Source: Euglena gracilis (lineage: Eukaryota; Euglenida; Euglenophyceae; Euglenales). Taken from it: 64,000 bases of DNA. A model generated the notes under the pieces. It was not told the origin of the DNA. It worked only from the letters and a program-made list of their open reading frames with translations, and ran no database searches. This document shows positions 34,991-44,562 of this stretch, in pieces. The DNA lies in the NCBI GenBank assembly GCA_039621445.1, contig CP154954.1, positions 27,516,123-27,580,122 of the forward strand, in the 5' to 3' direction. Each line of letters starts with the position of its first letter. Position 1 is the stretch's first letter. The translations under genes and the position numbers were made by a program.

Positions 34991-35399
34991 TCACTTATTG
35001 TGCTTGGAGAGCCGCTTGGCCAGGCTCTCCGAGGCGGCCGCCGGCTTGGCGCCGGGCTTGGGCAGCCCGCGGCGGACGGTGCTCCGGGGCGCCGCAGGCG
35101 GGGCGGTAGGAGGCGGTGGCGGTGCCGGGGCCTCCTCCTCCTCCTCGGACTCCGCCTCCTCGGACTCCGCCTCCTGTGGCGGGGCCGGTGCTGAGGCCGC
35201 CGCTGCCTGCGACGACGCTGCCTCCGCCGCCACCCTGGCCTTGGACGCCTCGATGATGTGCTTCATCGCCGGGTACTTCTTGGGGTCGAGGAGGTGGTAC
35301 GACTTGGGGCCCTTCAGGGCCTCCCCCGGGCCTGGGGGACGGATCAGCCCCGCCGCCTTCCACCGGGTGTCCTCCTTGCCTCCTTTGCCCTTGCCCTTG
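34991..35399 (-). pseudogene. 3' part of a LINE-interrupted gene (cargo of the TIR element), unrecognised
   Basis: Reads on the minus strand from the GGC-AAG repeat at 35399 to TGA 34993-34991. It contains GGKEDTRWKAAGLIRPPGPG, KSYHLLDPKKYPAMKHIIEA, an Ala/Glu-rich helix, a Glu-rich acidic run, a Pro-rich run and a basic tail ending AKRLSKHNK. It continues in frame with the 5' part ending near 47511 if the retrotransposon and one copy of its 15-bp flanking repeat are ignored. No transposase signature, no known domain. An intron reading is possible instead: a CACAG acceptor lies at 35441-35445. Confidence 0.55.
35385..35399 (+). repeat. Left copy of 15-bp direct repeat flanking the LINE
   Basis: TTGCCCTTGCCCTTG here and at 47513-47527, the latter lying 3 bases after an A-run. 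This is the arrangement expected for a LINE target-site duplication. Because the motif is itself a TTGCCC repeat, the exact TSD length is uncertain. Confidence 0.65.
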
Positions 35400-35904
35400 T
35401 CCGTCAGCGGGGCTACCACCGCTCGACGGTGCCCTATCCTCTGTGGGATGAGGTGGTAACCACTTTGTGGTGAACGGGTGCACAGCCGGTAGCGTTGTAT
35501 CTTTACCTGTCCTGCCTGTTCCTTCTTATCCCTCCCCCTTCTCGCTCCGGAACGGCCCTTGGTGCTTGAGAAGTGTCCCAAGGTTTTGGGTGGAAAATGG
35601 AGTGTCTGGCTCTTTCCCATATTGAATCTTTTGGTTGGACACGTTGAGGAATGATTGCTGCCAATCTTTCTATGTGTGCCATACGCGGGATGTGCCTATT
35701 CTTGGCAGAACATATGAACTCCTGTAAGCCTAGTTGTGATAGCCATGTACGTATTGATTGCCAATCACAAAAACAAAACAAAACAAAAAACTTTTTTGAC
35801 AAATGATATTAACATGTCTGGTTATTGGAAAACACACACAAAAGAAACAAGCCGATAGTCCCATTGGTTATTTGTGCATGGTACGAGAAGCATGGGTTGT
35901 GACG

Positions 35905-35943
35905 TGTGAGTGTGTGTGTGCGCATGTATGTGTACTATTTTAT

Positions 35944-35995
<52 letters not shown>

Positions 35996-36002
35996 TACAT
36001 AT
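35905..36002. repeat. (GT)n then (AT)n microsatellite
   Basis: GT-rich tract followed by about 25 AT units. Confidence 0.95.
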
Positions 36003-36359
36003 ATTGATTTTTTTTTCCTCACTTCCAAAGTGAATGCCTTTTTTTTTTTTTTTTTTCCCTTCCCATCTCAAAATGACGTTGGAAGATGGTTAACCCAAGG
36101 GAATGTGTATGACCATCTTCATTTACGTATGTTTGGGCTTGCCAAATCTTGAAAAGGAAAACATAAGAGGATGTCTTTCTCCATTTTCTATGTCCAGCTT
36201 GCTTATTTTTTATTTTATCTTATATTGGTTTTCTTATTTTATATTTTTTTTTATTTTCTTTCCCCATTCGTGTTTTCTCTGTCCATTCCCTTTCCCCATC
36301 GGAGCATTCACATGTGTTGCAGCCACTGTTCACACGTTTATGTTTCGGCATCTTCACAG

Positions 36360-39300
36360 TTCTTCCCGACAGCTTGATGGCCCACTTCACGGCATTGTCG
36401 CTGGAGGAGCAAGCCTTGGCGGCTTCCCCAAAGACCGCCTTCCCGATTATGTCAGTGGGGAAAGCACCGGACACCAACGAAGTAGTGGTGTCAGCTCGCA
36501 TCTATTCCTCAAAAAAGGAAGTGCACCGTATTCCAGCTTCATCGGGACCATGCCTCTCCTCAGTAAATGACCTCTGCATTGGCCCTCCCTCTCCATTTCA
36601 CTCAGAAACACACTCTATCTCATATTCATATTCACACTCACACATGCGCGCCTCTCCATCTCTCTCTCTATCTCTTATCTCTTCTTCTGGTTTCCATGTG
36701 TTCTCCCGCTTTTTTTTTTTTTTGCATTTTTTAGTAGGGACTCACTCCACGGTTGGGCACAAAAAAAAAACCCCAAAAAAATCCCTCCGACGTTGTGCAA
36801 TAAGTTTTTTTGGGGGGGTTGTTGTTGTTGTTGTTGTGTTATTTAACAAATGATAAATTATTATTTATTGTAATAATAATAATAATATTATTATTATATA
36901 TAATAACAATAATATTTTATAATATAATTATAATAATATCATTATATTACAATATTTATATACATTTTTTATATAATGTTTTTTTGTTATATATTATTTA
37001 TATATTATTATTATTAGATATATTAGGTTATTATTAATTTTAAATATAATAATAATTACAGGTTTCCGCAGGGGCTGTTTCCCCCCCCTTGATATGTCGA
37101 CAGAAGGGAACCCTGCCCCCTGGTAAGGCAACCATCTACAAGTGGCTCTCACCAGCATGATGACCAACACACCCTGCTAGATGAAAAAGTTATGAGCTGT
37201 GCTCACGAGGTAGACCGGAATGATTTTCTTTTTCCTCCCCGCTGAGAGTTGATGTATGGGCCGATTACTTAGCTCTTCAGTCTTTGGGTGCCCATGATCA
37301 CTGGCGCTTTACCAGCAACCAGCATGGCCACTCTCCGTAAGGGGTTTGCCAGCTCTGGGAGTGGAAGTCTTGGAGCGATGTACTTGCTATACTCCTGATG
37401 CACTACTCCAGCCAACGGTGGGATGAAGAGAAAAAACTGGTTTTTCAGGCTGAGGTTTGCTGATGAGTCTCCCGACGTCGAAAGTGGCCAATACACATGT
37501 TTGCCTGAGTTACCATTGTTCTGTTTTATTCCCTCCCCCCCCTAAGCTTGAATGTATTTCGTACATAGGTTATGTATGTAGTGTGGGATTGTTTTTGTTT
37601 TGTTATCTTGTTTGCTTGTATGTTCCCCGTTTTTTCCCCTTGAGGACAACAAAAGCCATCCCATTTCCAAAAAAAAACCGGAAACCAAACGAGCTTGTCC
37701 AATCGCATTTCTGGTCTCCCACAAATTTCTTTTTCCAATGTTTTGTGTTGTCTCTCAACACAAGGTGAGCTTCATATACAATAATAATTAGTTGTTGTTC
37801 TTTTTCCATCAATGCATATATAAAATTTATTGTTACTAGCAGTATCATTAGGTTTAGTATTATCTTTGTATTCCTCATACTGATTATTTATGATCGTATT
37901 TGCAGTTTTTATTCTACAGTTCTTCAACACCACACAGTTACATATTTTGAGCTCAATCTAGATTGTGTCAATCTAGAGAGTTTTTCTCTGCCTGCATCCT
38001 CCTCTTTCTGGTTTTCTTTTCCTTTTTTCTTTGTTTTTTTTTTTTTTCAACGAATGAAGTTTTCGATGGGTTTAGTCAAACATTTGGCAAAAATACCTGC
38101 TGAATCTGCCCCATGAACAATTTATGAAACTGATTTTGAATGACAGTGGCAAGGAGAAAGAGAAAGACAAAGATCGACCGAAGACCAAACTTTTGATGCT
38201 GATCATATGGTATGCGGTGTACAGTTGGGTATCCAGATCATTGAACAAGCAACCGGTGTATGGGTTGAAGATCTCTGAAGATGAGAGTGTTCCAGATTCT
38301 CCTTTGAGCCCTGAGGATTGGGCCAAGCTCGTCAAGGCTGTGGTTCAGCAAGTCAAGGCTCCGCCAGATTGTCCAGGGGTGCTCTCTCATTTTTTGGTTG
38401 GAAGGGTTCGTTTGATTATTGTTTTAGTTTTTTTTAAAAAAAAGAAAAACCAAATCGATTTTTTTTTTATTGCCTGCGTTGTTTCAGCAAAAACCTGACA
38501 CTAGGGGGGTCCCCCCCTACTTCCCATACCTTCTCCTCTTTTCCCGAGCATTTAATTGGGGACTCAACGACCAGATTGATTCAGGTGGTGGGTGCCTCAG
38601 GTTGTGTTTGCCATAAAATGTTTTTTTCCCCGTGATCAGAGAGAATATGTCTGTTCCTGGGAGAAGGTGATGAAGCCGCAAGATAGATCATCCATTTCTG
38701 CGGTGGCTTCGGGTTCCTCTTGGCGGTCGCTTCTGCTTCCCTCGAGTCCCGCTCTGTCTAGTTCTTGTCTTGTTTTTTGCGTTTTTTTGGTCACACTCTA
38801 ATGTTTGATACAGTTATGTTGTGGTGGTGGGAACCATTAAGTTTATCACGTTTGTCTGCTGAGAGGAAAAGCATACCAAAACACAAGAAGTAATGAAGAT
38901 GAGAGCCACTTATAGGTGTAAAATAGCAAAGAGCTTGTCTACAGACTTGCCCCTTTGCTAGAGTTGCTAGAGATGGCTAGAGAGTTACTGGAATTTGCAT
39001 GTTTTTGTTTATTCTTTCTACTCTATGAGTGCATTCGGTTTGCCATCGTTTAGTAGGATTATTGTGGGGGTACTGCACTTTTTCTTTTTGGGAGCTTGAC
39101 AGCATTTGGCATTCAAGTTTCATGTGTGTCCACTATGGACACAATTTTAGAGGAGGTCTTGTTTTTACCTGACATCATTGTACCTCAAGCCAGTGCGGCA
39201 TTGAGAGAGCTTCTCATCGAACATCAAGCCGGATCCTCGAACCTGCGCGCTCTTGATGGCATCCGCCTTCCGCAACAACTTCAGATCGCGCTTCGACAAG

Positions 39301-40506
39301 TGTGGTCCAAGGTCACCACCAGCCAACGTTTGGCGCTGCTTGGTCCATACAATTTTGTTCTTCTTCTATCGGTTTATTTTCTTTTATTATTTATTTTTGT
39401 TTCCCTTTTTGTTATCTTTTAAAGGACATAATCCCCGTATCATCTCTGTTTCATGAAAGTGTGGTTGTTGCAGAGCCAGTGAATTTATCCCAACATACGG
39501 TTCATCAAATATTGATCAGGTCTCTTTCGGGGGGGGGCACACATATACCCGGACTGCCCATTGTCTTTTTTTTTTAATTATTCATTGTGGAAGTGAGGAT
39601 AGTTAGCACAGTTGTGCAGTGGAATCAATGCAAAGGCTGAATGTTGGAACTCTTATGGTTTCAAGACATACCGATTAAGCATGGGATTCAAAACAAAATG
39701 GCATGTTATGGACCCCTGCAGGAATGGAGCACGGCATGTACGCAACTGGCCCCAGTGGGGGTGTCCTCTCAAGACCAACAGGCCGTGCTCAAGTCCCTCC
39801 AAGGCTATCTGGCACAATTATCTCATTCCACCAATTTCATCAACCTGGTGTACTCCATTTTATTTGCGGCTCCGTCGTTCAGATTTCTTCGGATTCTTCT
39901 GTTAAAAATTTATCACTTGCAAGTTTTATTATATGGCATCCAAAAACAAAACCCAAGAAAGGTATTTTGCGGTTTTGCTTTTGGGAAGGGCAGGATACAA
40001 TAATTGAGTGTGTAAAGTAAAGTAGTCGAGGTGGTGCAGGTTGAGCTTTTAAGAAAATATTTTTCGTTTTTTACCGTTAATAGGCTGTTTGAAAAAGAAA
40101 ATATTTTTCGTGTTTTACCGTTAATAGGCTGTTTGAATCCTTTCCTTTGCCACCTTACAAAGGTTTGTCGGTCCAGAGTGGGTGTAGTTTAGGGTCAAGG
40201 GCAGTGTGATGATCATTTATTTGGTTTTTTTTTGTATATTGGTTTTCTTTTGTTTGTTTCTTTTTTTTTTTCTATTGGGTTGTTGGTTTTGTTTTTTTGT
40301 TCCTGTGGCAACCTGGTTCCCAACATGGGACCTCGGTGGGCTGCACTCTGTTGTTGATCTTCCGACGCTTCGGGCTGCTTTACTGGGCCTGGTCAGAGGG
40401 ATTTCCTCAAAAACCCAATTAAAAGCCTTCCAAAGGCTTGTGGAGGAGCATCTTAGGAAGCAACTTCCCTCTACGTCTGCAGACCACAGCGTTCAGGCTT
40501 TATGTT
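36360..40506 (+). other. Spliced-looking coding region upstream of the LINE ORFs, unrecognised protein
   Basis: Coding-like stretches bounded by AG and GT with T-rich spacers: 36360-36562 (after TTCACAG, before GTAAAT; MAHFTALSLEEQALAASPK), 38074-about 38407 (after TTTAG; NIWQKYLLNLPHEQFMKLIL), 38488-38584 (after TTTCAG; RGVPPYFPYLLLFSRAFNWG), 38640-about 38757 (CSWEKVMKPQDRSS), about 39106-39346 (LPDIIVPQASAALRELLIEH), about 39691-39850 (ends INL|GTGTAC) and about 40310-40506 (LPTLRAALLGLVRGISSKTQ). The 38407/38488 junction is phase-consistent. Function unknown. Introns inside a retrotransposed unit would be unexpected, so this may be a captured gene, unspliced cargo, or a mis-reading of a degenerate ORF1. 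Confidence 0.4.
36858..37060. repeat. AT-only low-complexity tract
   Basis: Almost pure A/T (AATAATATTATTATA-like) for about 200 bp inside the LINE 5' region. Confidence 0.9.
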
Positions 40507-40711
40507 AGGTCAATTTTAAGTTTCTGTTTGTTTGTTGTGTTTTCCCCCTCCCCCCCCATTTACGTTGTTCTTATTTTCTATTGTTTTCGTTGGAGGATAA
40601 AAGGAATGAATGGGTCATATTCTTATGTGCTCATTCGCAATTTTTTGTGGTTATTGTTGGTTTTTTTTTGTTTCATTTTGATTCTTGTTTTCCCCCTCCT
40701 AATTTATTATA

Positions 40712-41617
40712 ATGGAGCCTGCTGAAGACCTGGATTGGTTTCTGCAAGGTGAGCCCACAACCCCTGTCCCATCTGCCCCATCCTCCTCGACTCTCACGGG
40801 AGCTACAGAGGGTCCTCGTGTTGCTCCCACCGAAGGACAGGAGCGTCCCAAGCCCTCATGGACCGTCAGACCGCTGGAAGAGCAGCAGGGCTCCGTGGTC
40901 CGTGTTTTGAATTTATCTCGTCAGTTCAGTCCCATGGCGTACACAGAAGCTTTGAGGGAGGTTTTGGATTCTATGGATGTGGTCACACCAATGAACGTTG
41001 ATCGTGGTTTTTGTCACGTCACGATTCCATGTTATAAATATCGTGAGTTATTTCGGACTTCGGACATGGCGGAAGTGAAGTTGGCTTCTGGGTTATCTTT
41101 CAGAATCCGTGGGCGCACTCCAGAAGGGGAACCTTACATCGATTTTCGGAGTTCCGCCGCGAAAAGACCCAGGATCGAGGCCGGATCCCGTCCAATTCTC
41201 TCGCCCACTTCGTCAACACCAGTACTAGCACGTGTTGGTGTGCATCCCATCCCGAGTCCCCCTCCGACTCCGCCGTCATTCTCACGTTCCACGGTTGACT
41301 CTTTCGCGAGTTCGCCTTTCGCCAAATTACCAGCCTCTTTGGATGATATCATGCCGGTTTTCACACATTATGCTCCTGATGTTGGTCGTTTCTACAATTG
41401 GTTGTGGATCCCTCCTCTTCCTCCGGCAGCCTACATCCCCCAGGATTTCCTTCGTCTTTTTGGCCCCGCCATAATCAGCACAAATAATCAGGTCAAAGTT
41501 GATTTCCTCAAAGAAATAGTGCAGAGATTGGATTGTGTGGACAACCATGGTTTCTATTTTGAAAAGACATGCGATGCCAAGGGATGTTGGAATTGCGGGT
41601 CTGTTTTTTTCGGCTGA
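40712..41617 (+). CDS. LINE ORF1-like protein, 301 aa
   Basis: ATG 40712 opens an acidic, Pro/Ser-rich N-terminus (EPAEDLDWFLQGEP). Residues about 60-150 contain alternating strands and helices (VVRVLNLSRQFSPMAYTEAL, GFCHVTIPCYKYRELF, FRIRGRTPEGEPYIDF) that could be an RRM-like nucleic-acid-binding fold, as in many LINE ORF1 proteins. A Ser/Pro linker follows, and a Cys cluster (CDAKGCWNC) lies at the end. Just after a T-run the +1 frame continues with LCPGC, so a frameshift or recoding there would complete a CX2C...CX2C ribbon. The main reverse-transcriptase ORF begins 72 bases later. Confidence 0.6.
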   Translation: MEPAEDLDWFLQGEPTTPVPSAPSSSTLTGATEGPRVAPTEGQERPKPSWTVRPLEEQQGSVVRVLNLSRQFSPMAYTEALREVLDSMDVVTPMNVDRGFCHVTIPCYKYRELFRTSDMAEVKLASGLSFRIRGRTPEGEPYIDFRSSAAKRPRIEAGSRPILSPTSSTPVLARVGVHPIPSPPPTPPSFSRSTVDSFASSPFAKLPASLDDIMPVFTHYAPDVGRFYNWLWIPPLPPAAYIPQDFLRLFGPAIISTNNQVKVDFLKEIVQRLDCVDNHGFYFEKTCDAKGCWNCGSVFFG

Positions 41618-41688
41618 TAGTTTGTGTCCGGGCTGTTTGAGTATTTTGTTTTTCTATATTCCGTGCGACACACAAACAACATCCTTAA

Positions 41689-44562
41689 TTGGGTGATGTG
41701 GATGGGTCGGATGCTTTGAAATTCATCCTCAAAGGGCTGCAACAGATCTCAGCCACTTGGTCCACCATGTTGTCGTCGGTGGCGAGCAAATGGGCTAAAG
41801 TTCTCCTTAGCAGGCCTCGCCTTCTGTCGACGGGTGGGGTCTACGTGTCCCCTCCTATCATCAATGATGATGCCTTTTTGGTGTTCTTTTCGATTCCCAA
41901 GGTTATGCCTCCTCCTCCCAATTTTCCCATCCCTCCCCTGATCAATGAGGAAGTGCGGTGCATATACTCTTCTTTGTGCTCACAATGTGGAAGGCCCAAG
42001 GCAGAAAACATCAAAATTCTGACAAACACACTGCCTTTTTTTGTCAAGAGTGCGTTGTGCATCCGTTTGGATAAGGGACAAACTTCTGCCAACAAAGTTT
42101 TTGCTCAACAGTCTCGTTGGAATCCTTATGGTCTTCCCCTGGAATTTGTGTTACCAGTCACTCCTCGTTTTTTGTTTGACTGCACCCCGGAACAGCCACC
42201 GCACCATGATCTAAGGTTTTGGGTGAAGGAATTGGATGCAAAACTGCCCCCGCTTGTTGATGTCACCAATACTCGAAATCCTGGTTGTTGGAGGATCATG
42301 GATTTGAATTGTGGGGGTGGTTCCTCGCTACCTGCGGTTTGTGATTTGATGTCACTTTTGGATCCAGACTTCATTTTTCTTCAGGAATTGTGGGAGACCG
42401 ACCCTCGGGACGAGATTGCTTTTCGCCGATATGTTATATTCCTCAGTGCATTCCGTGATCGTGGTCAAGGCTTGTGTATTATGGTGCATCGAAGAGTGTT
42501 GTGTCCCAATTCTGCATCGCGATCCTCCCCTATGATTCTCCATGATTGTAGATCTTGGTTAGCTCTGGGGTTTCACGTGGGTTCTTCATCTTTCCTTTTG
42601 ATCAATGTGCATCTTGACCCTTCTTTCAACATGAAACAAAAGGTGGAGGAAATGCATTTGATGGGTACTTTGATTCATAAGTCCAAAGCAGGCTGTCTGG
42701 TGGCGGGTGATTTCAACATACACCGGACAGCACATACGTTGATGGAACACTCCACACGTGCTTTCGGTGTCCCGGGTTTGAGGATACCGTATCCTATGGG
42801 GCTCCACACAAATCACACACGAGCAGGTAATCGGCTTTCCGACACAGAGATTGATTATATATATGCGAGTGATTTTTTCCCCCTCAAGTGGCATGGCCTA
42901 ATTCCGGGTCCGTCTTCCCATGATTGTGTGGTTAACGACCTCATTATACCACATGTTTTTTCTAATTCTCCTTCCTGGAAGAGGTATCAGTTTGCTAATG
43001 TCCCCGCTTCAAAAATTCAACAGGTGGCAATACTTTTGTCATTTTTCTGGTTTTGGTTGCGTGGTCAAGGTGCACATCCCAATTTGTGGCTCCGTGTTTA
43101 CTGGTTTTTGGCTGATAGAGTTTTTGCTCCCTATGATCAACACTCCTCGGCTAAGTCTCTCATACAATTGGGGTTGGCATGTGCCGACCGCCGCTCGAGT
43201 GATCTTCTCATGCAATGGCGGAGCAAATGTGTGGAGCATCGTTTTTTGGCTGGTTTGCAACTCAGCCATGAAGTCGCTTTGCAAATCAGCCCAACCTCCT
43301 TAACAACAAAATTGATCAACACATGTTCCAAAAAGCCGGGGCCGTATCCCAAATTAGCTTCTGGCCGGGGGGAGGATGGGCAAACTGGCAAGACTTCGGA
43401 AGAGGAAATCATCAGTCAATTTAAAATGTATCATGCCAATCGGGGTTTATCCATGAATGTGGGTCATTTGTATGCAGACCTTGATGTGGTATCAAATCTT
43501 CCACAGGATGATCCCTCTTTCTTTCATCTATTTGAGGCCCGCCGTGAAGGGTTATGGAACAATGATCTCATGAGTCGGCGCCTGCATCTTTTTGCTCGGC
43601 CAATGCGACGCTTTGATTCCATCCGAGGCATCACAGAGTCTCTGCGTTGCGGAGGTTCCAATGCCACTTCATTGGATTCGCTCCCCATGGCAGTTCTACA
43701 GCACTTTACCTTGGCAGGCATGGTGGCTTTGAGCCATTATGTGTTTCTTCTACGGGGTCTCCCAAAGGCTCTGAGCAATGAAGTCATTCAATTGGCCATT
43801 CCCAAGGGTGGTCCACAACATTTGTTCACTTCCTATCGGCCCATCAAACTCGGATCCGCCATAAACCGTGTGGAGGCTGGGTCAGTTCATTTAGAGGCAA
43901 GTTTTCGCGCTGAAATGGATGGTTCTTTCACATCCAACCTCTACTCTTATCGGAAGGAAGTGACTCCTTTTATGCTTGCCTTTGCATTAAGGTCCACAAT
44001 TTTGCTGTGTTTGAAGGAAACATCAGAGGCCCACATTTTGGATGGTGATGAATCGGGAGCTTTTGATACTCCTGTTCGGGAGGATTTGGCATTGTTGGAT
44101 CATATGTGGAAAGGCCAATGTGCTTTTGGTAGTTGGGCTCATCGATTTTACGCCACCCAGAGAATTCGCCTTCTAACACATGAGGGTTTGACACAACCGA
44201 TGAAGACAGGGGATGGCCTGTCACAAGGTTGCAAATTTGCCCCGACCGCTTACAACCTAATTGGCGTTGGGAGGAACATAACCTTCATGAAATCATTTCA
44301 AAGTACGTTGTGTCACAACGGCTTACCCCTATGTGAATTTATCTATAGTGACGATCGCCGATGGGTCAGCCCCTGTGCGAATGATTTGGCTATTGCGGCA
44401 CGAGTTGCGAATGCTATCTCACAGGAAGCGTGTGCAATCAATAACTTGCAAAAATTGAAGTATGTTGCTTTGAAACGTGTGCTGATGGTTCCATTTGTAC
44501 TTTTCGATCCGAAGTTGCCATCAATGATCAGTGGGTGCAGTCTGTGTGTGAAGTTCCTTTGA
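41689..44562 (+). CDS. LINE ORF2: EEP endonuclease and reverse transcriptase
   Basis: 957 codons from a TTG just after an upstream stop; the first ATG is 41767. The N-terminal 190 residues are unassigned. EEP (APE-like) endonuclease: WRIMDLNCGG (about residue 199), FIFLQELW (Glu, about 227), LINVHL, LVAGDFNIHR (about 339), DTEIDYIYAS (about 386), SSHDC (about 409). Reverse transcriptase: FTSYRPIKLGSAINR (about 714), motif A LDGDESGAFDTPV (about 785), motif B GLSQGCKFAPTAYN (about 842), motif C FIYSDDRRW (about 886). All catalytic Asp are present. The frame is lost at about 44500, where the next ORF takes over with a 28-base overlap, so the polyprotein is split by a one-base shift. Confidence 0.9.
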   Translation: MGDVDGSDALKFILKGLQQISATWSTMLSSVASKWAKVLLSRPRLLSTGGVYVSPPIINDDAFLVFFSIPKVMPPPPNFPIPPLINEEVRCIYSSLCSQCGRPKAENIKILTNTLPFFVKSALCIRLDKGQTSANKVFAQQSRWNPYGLPLEFVLPVTPRFLFDCTPEQPPHHDLRFWVKELDAKLPPLVDVTNTRNPGCWRIMDLNCGGGSSLPAVCDLMSLLDPDFIFLQELWETDPRDEIAFRRYVIFLSAFRDRGQGLCIMVHRRVLCPNSASRSSPMILHDCRSWLALGFHVGSSSFLLINVHLDPSFNMKQKVEEMHLMGTLIHKSKAGCLVAGDFNIHRTAHTLMEHSTRAFGVPGLRIPYPMGLHTNHTRAGNRLSDTEIDYIYASDFFPLKWHGLIPGPSSHDCVVNDLIIPHVFSNSPSWKRYQFANVPASKIQQVAILLSFFWFWLRGQGAHPNLWLRVYWFLADRVFAPYDQHSSAKSLIQLGLACADRRSSDLLMQWRSKCVEHRFLAGLQLSHEVALQISPTSLTTKLINTCSKKPGPYPKLASGRGEDGQTGKTSEEEIISQFKMYHANRGLSMNVGHLYADLDVVSNLPQDDPSFFHLFEARREGLWNNDLMSRRLHLFARPMRRFDSIRGITESLRCGGSNATSLDSLPMAVLQHFTLAGMVALSHYVFLLRGLPKALSNEVIQLAIPKGGPQHLFTSYRPIKLGSAINRVEAGSVHLEASFRAEMDGSFTSNLYSYRKEVTPFMLAFALRSTILLCLKETSEAHILDGDESGAFDTPVREDLALLDHMWKGQCAFGSWAHRFYATQRIRLLTHEGLTQPMKTGDGLSQGCKFAPTAYNLIGVGRNITFMKSFQSTLCHNGLPLCEFIYSDDRRWVSPCANDLAIAARVANAISQEACAINNLQKLKYVALKRVLMVPFVLFDPKLPSMISGCSLCVKFL

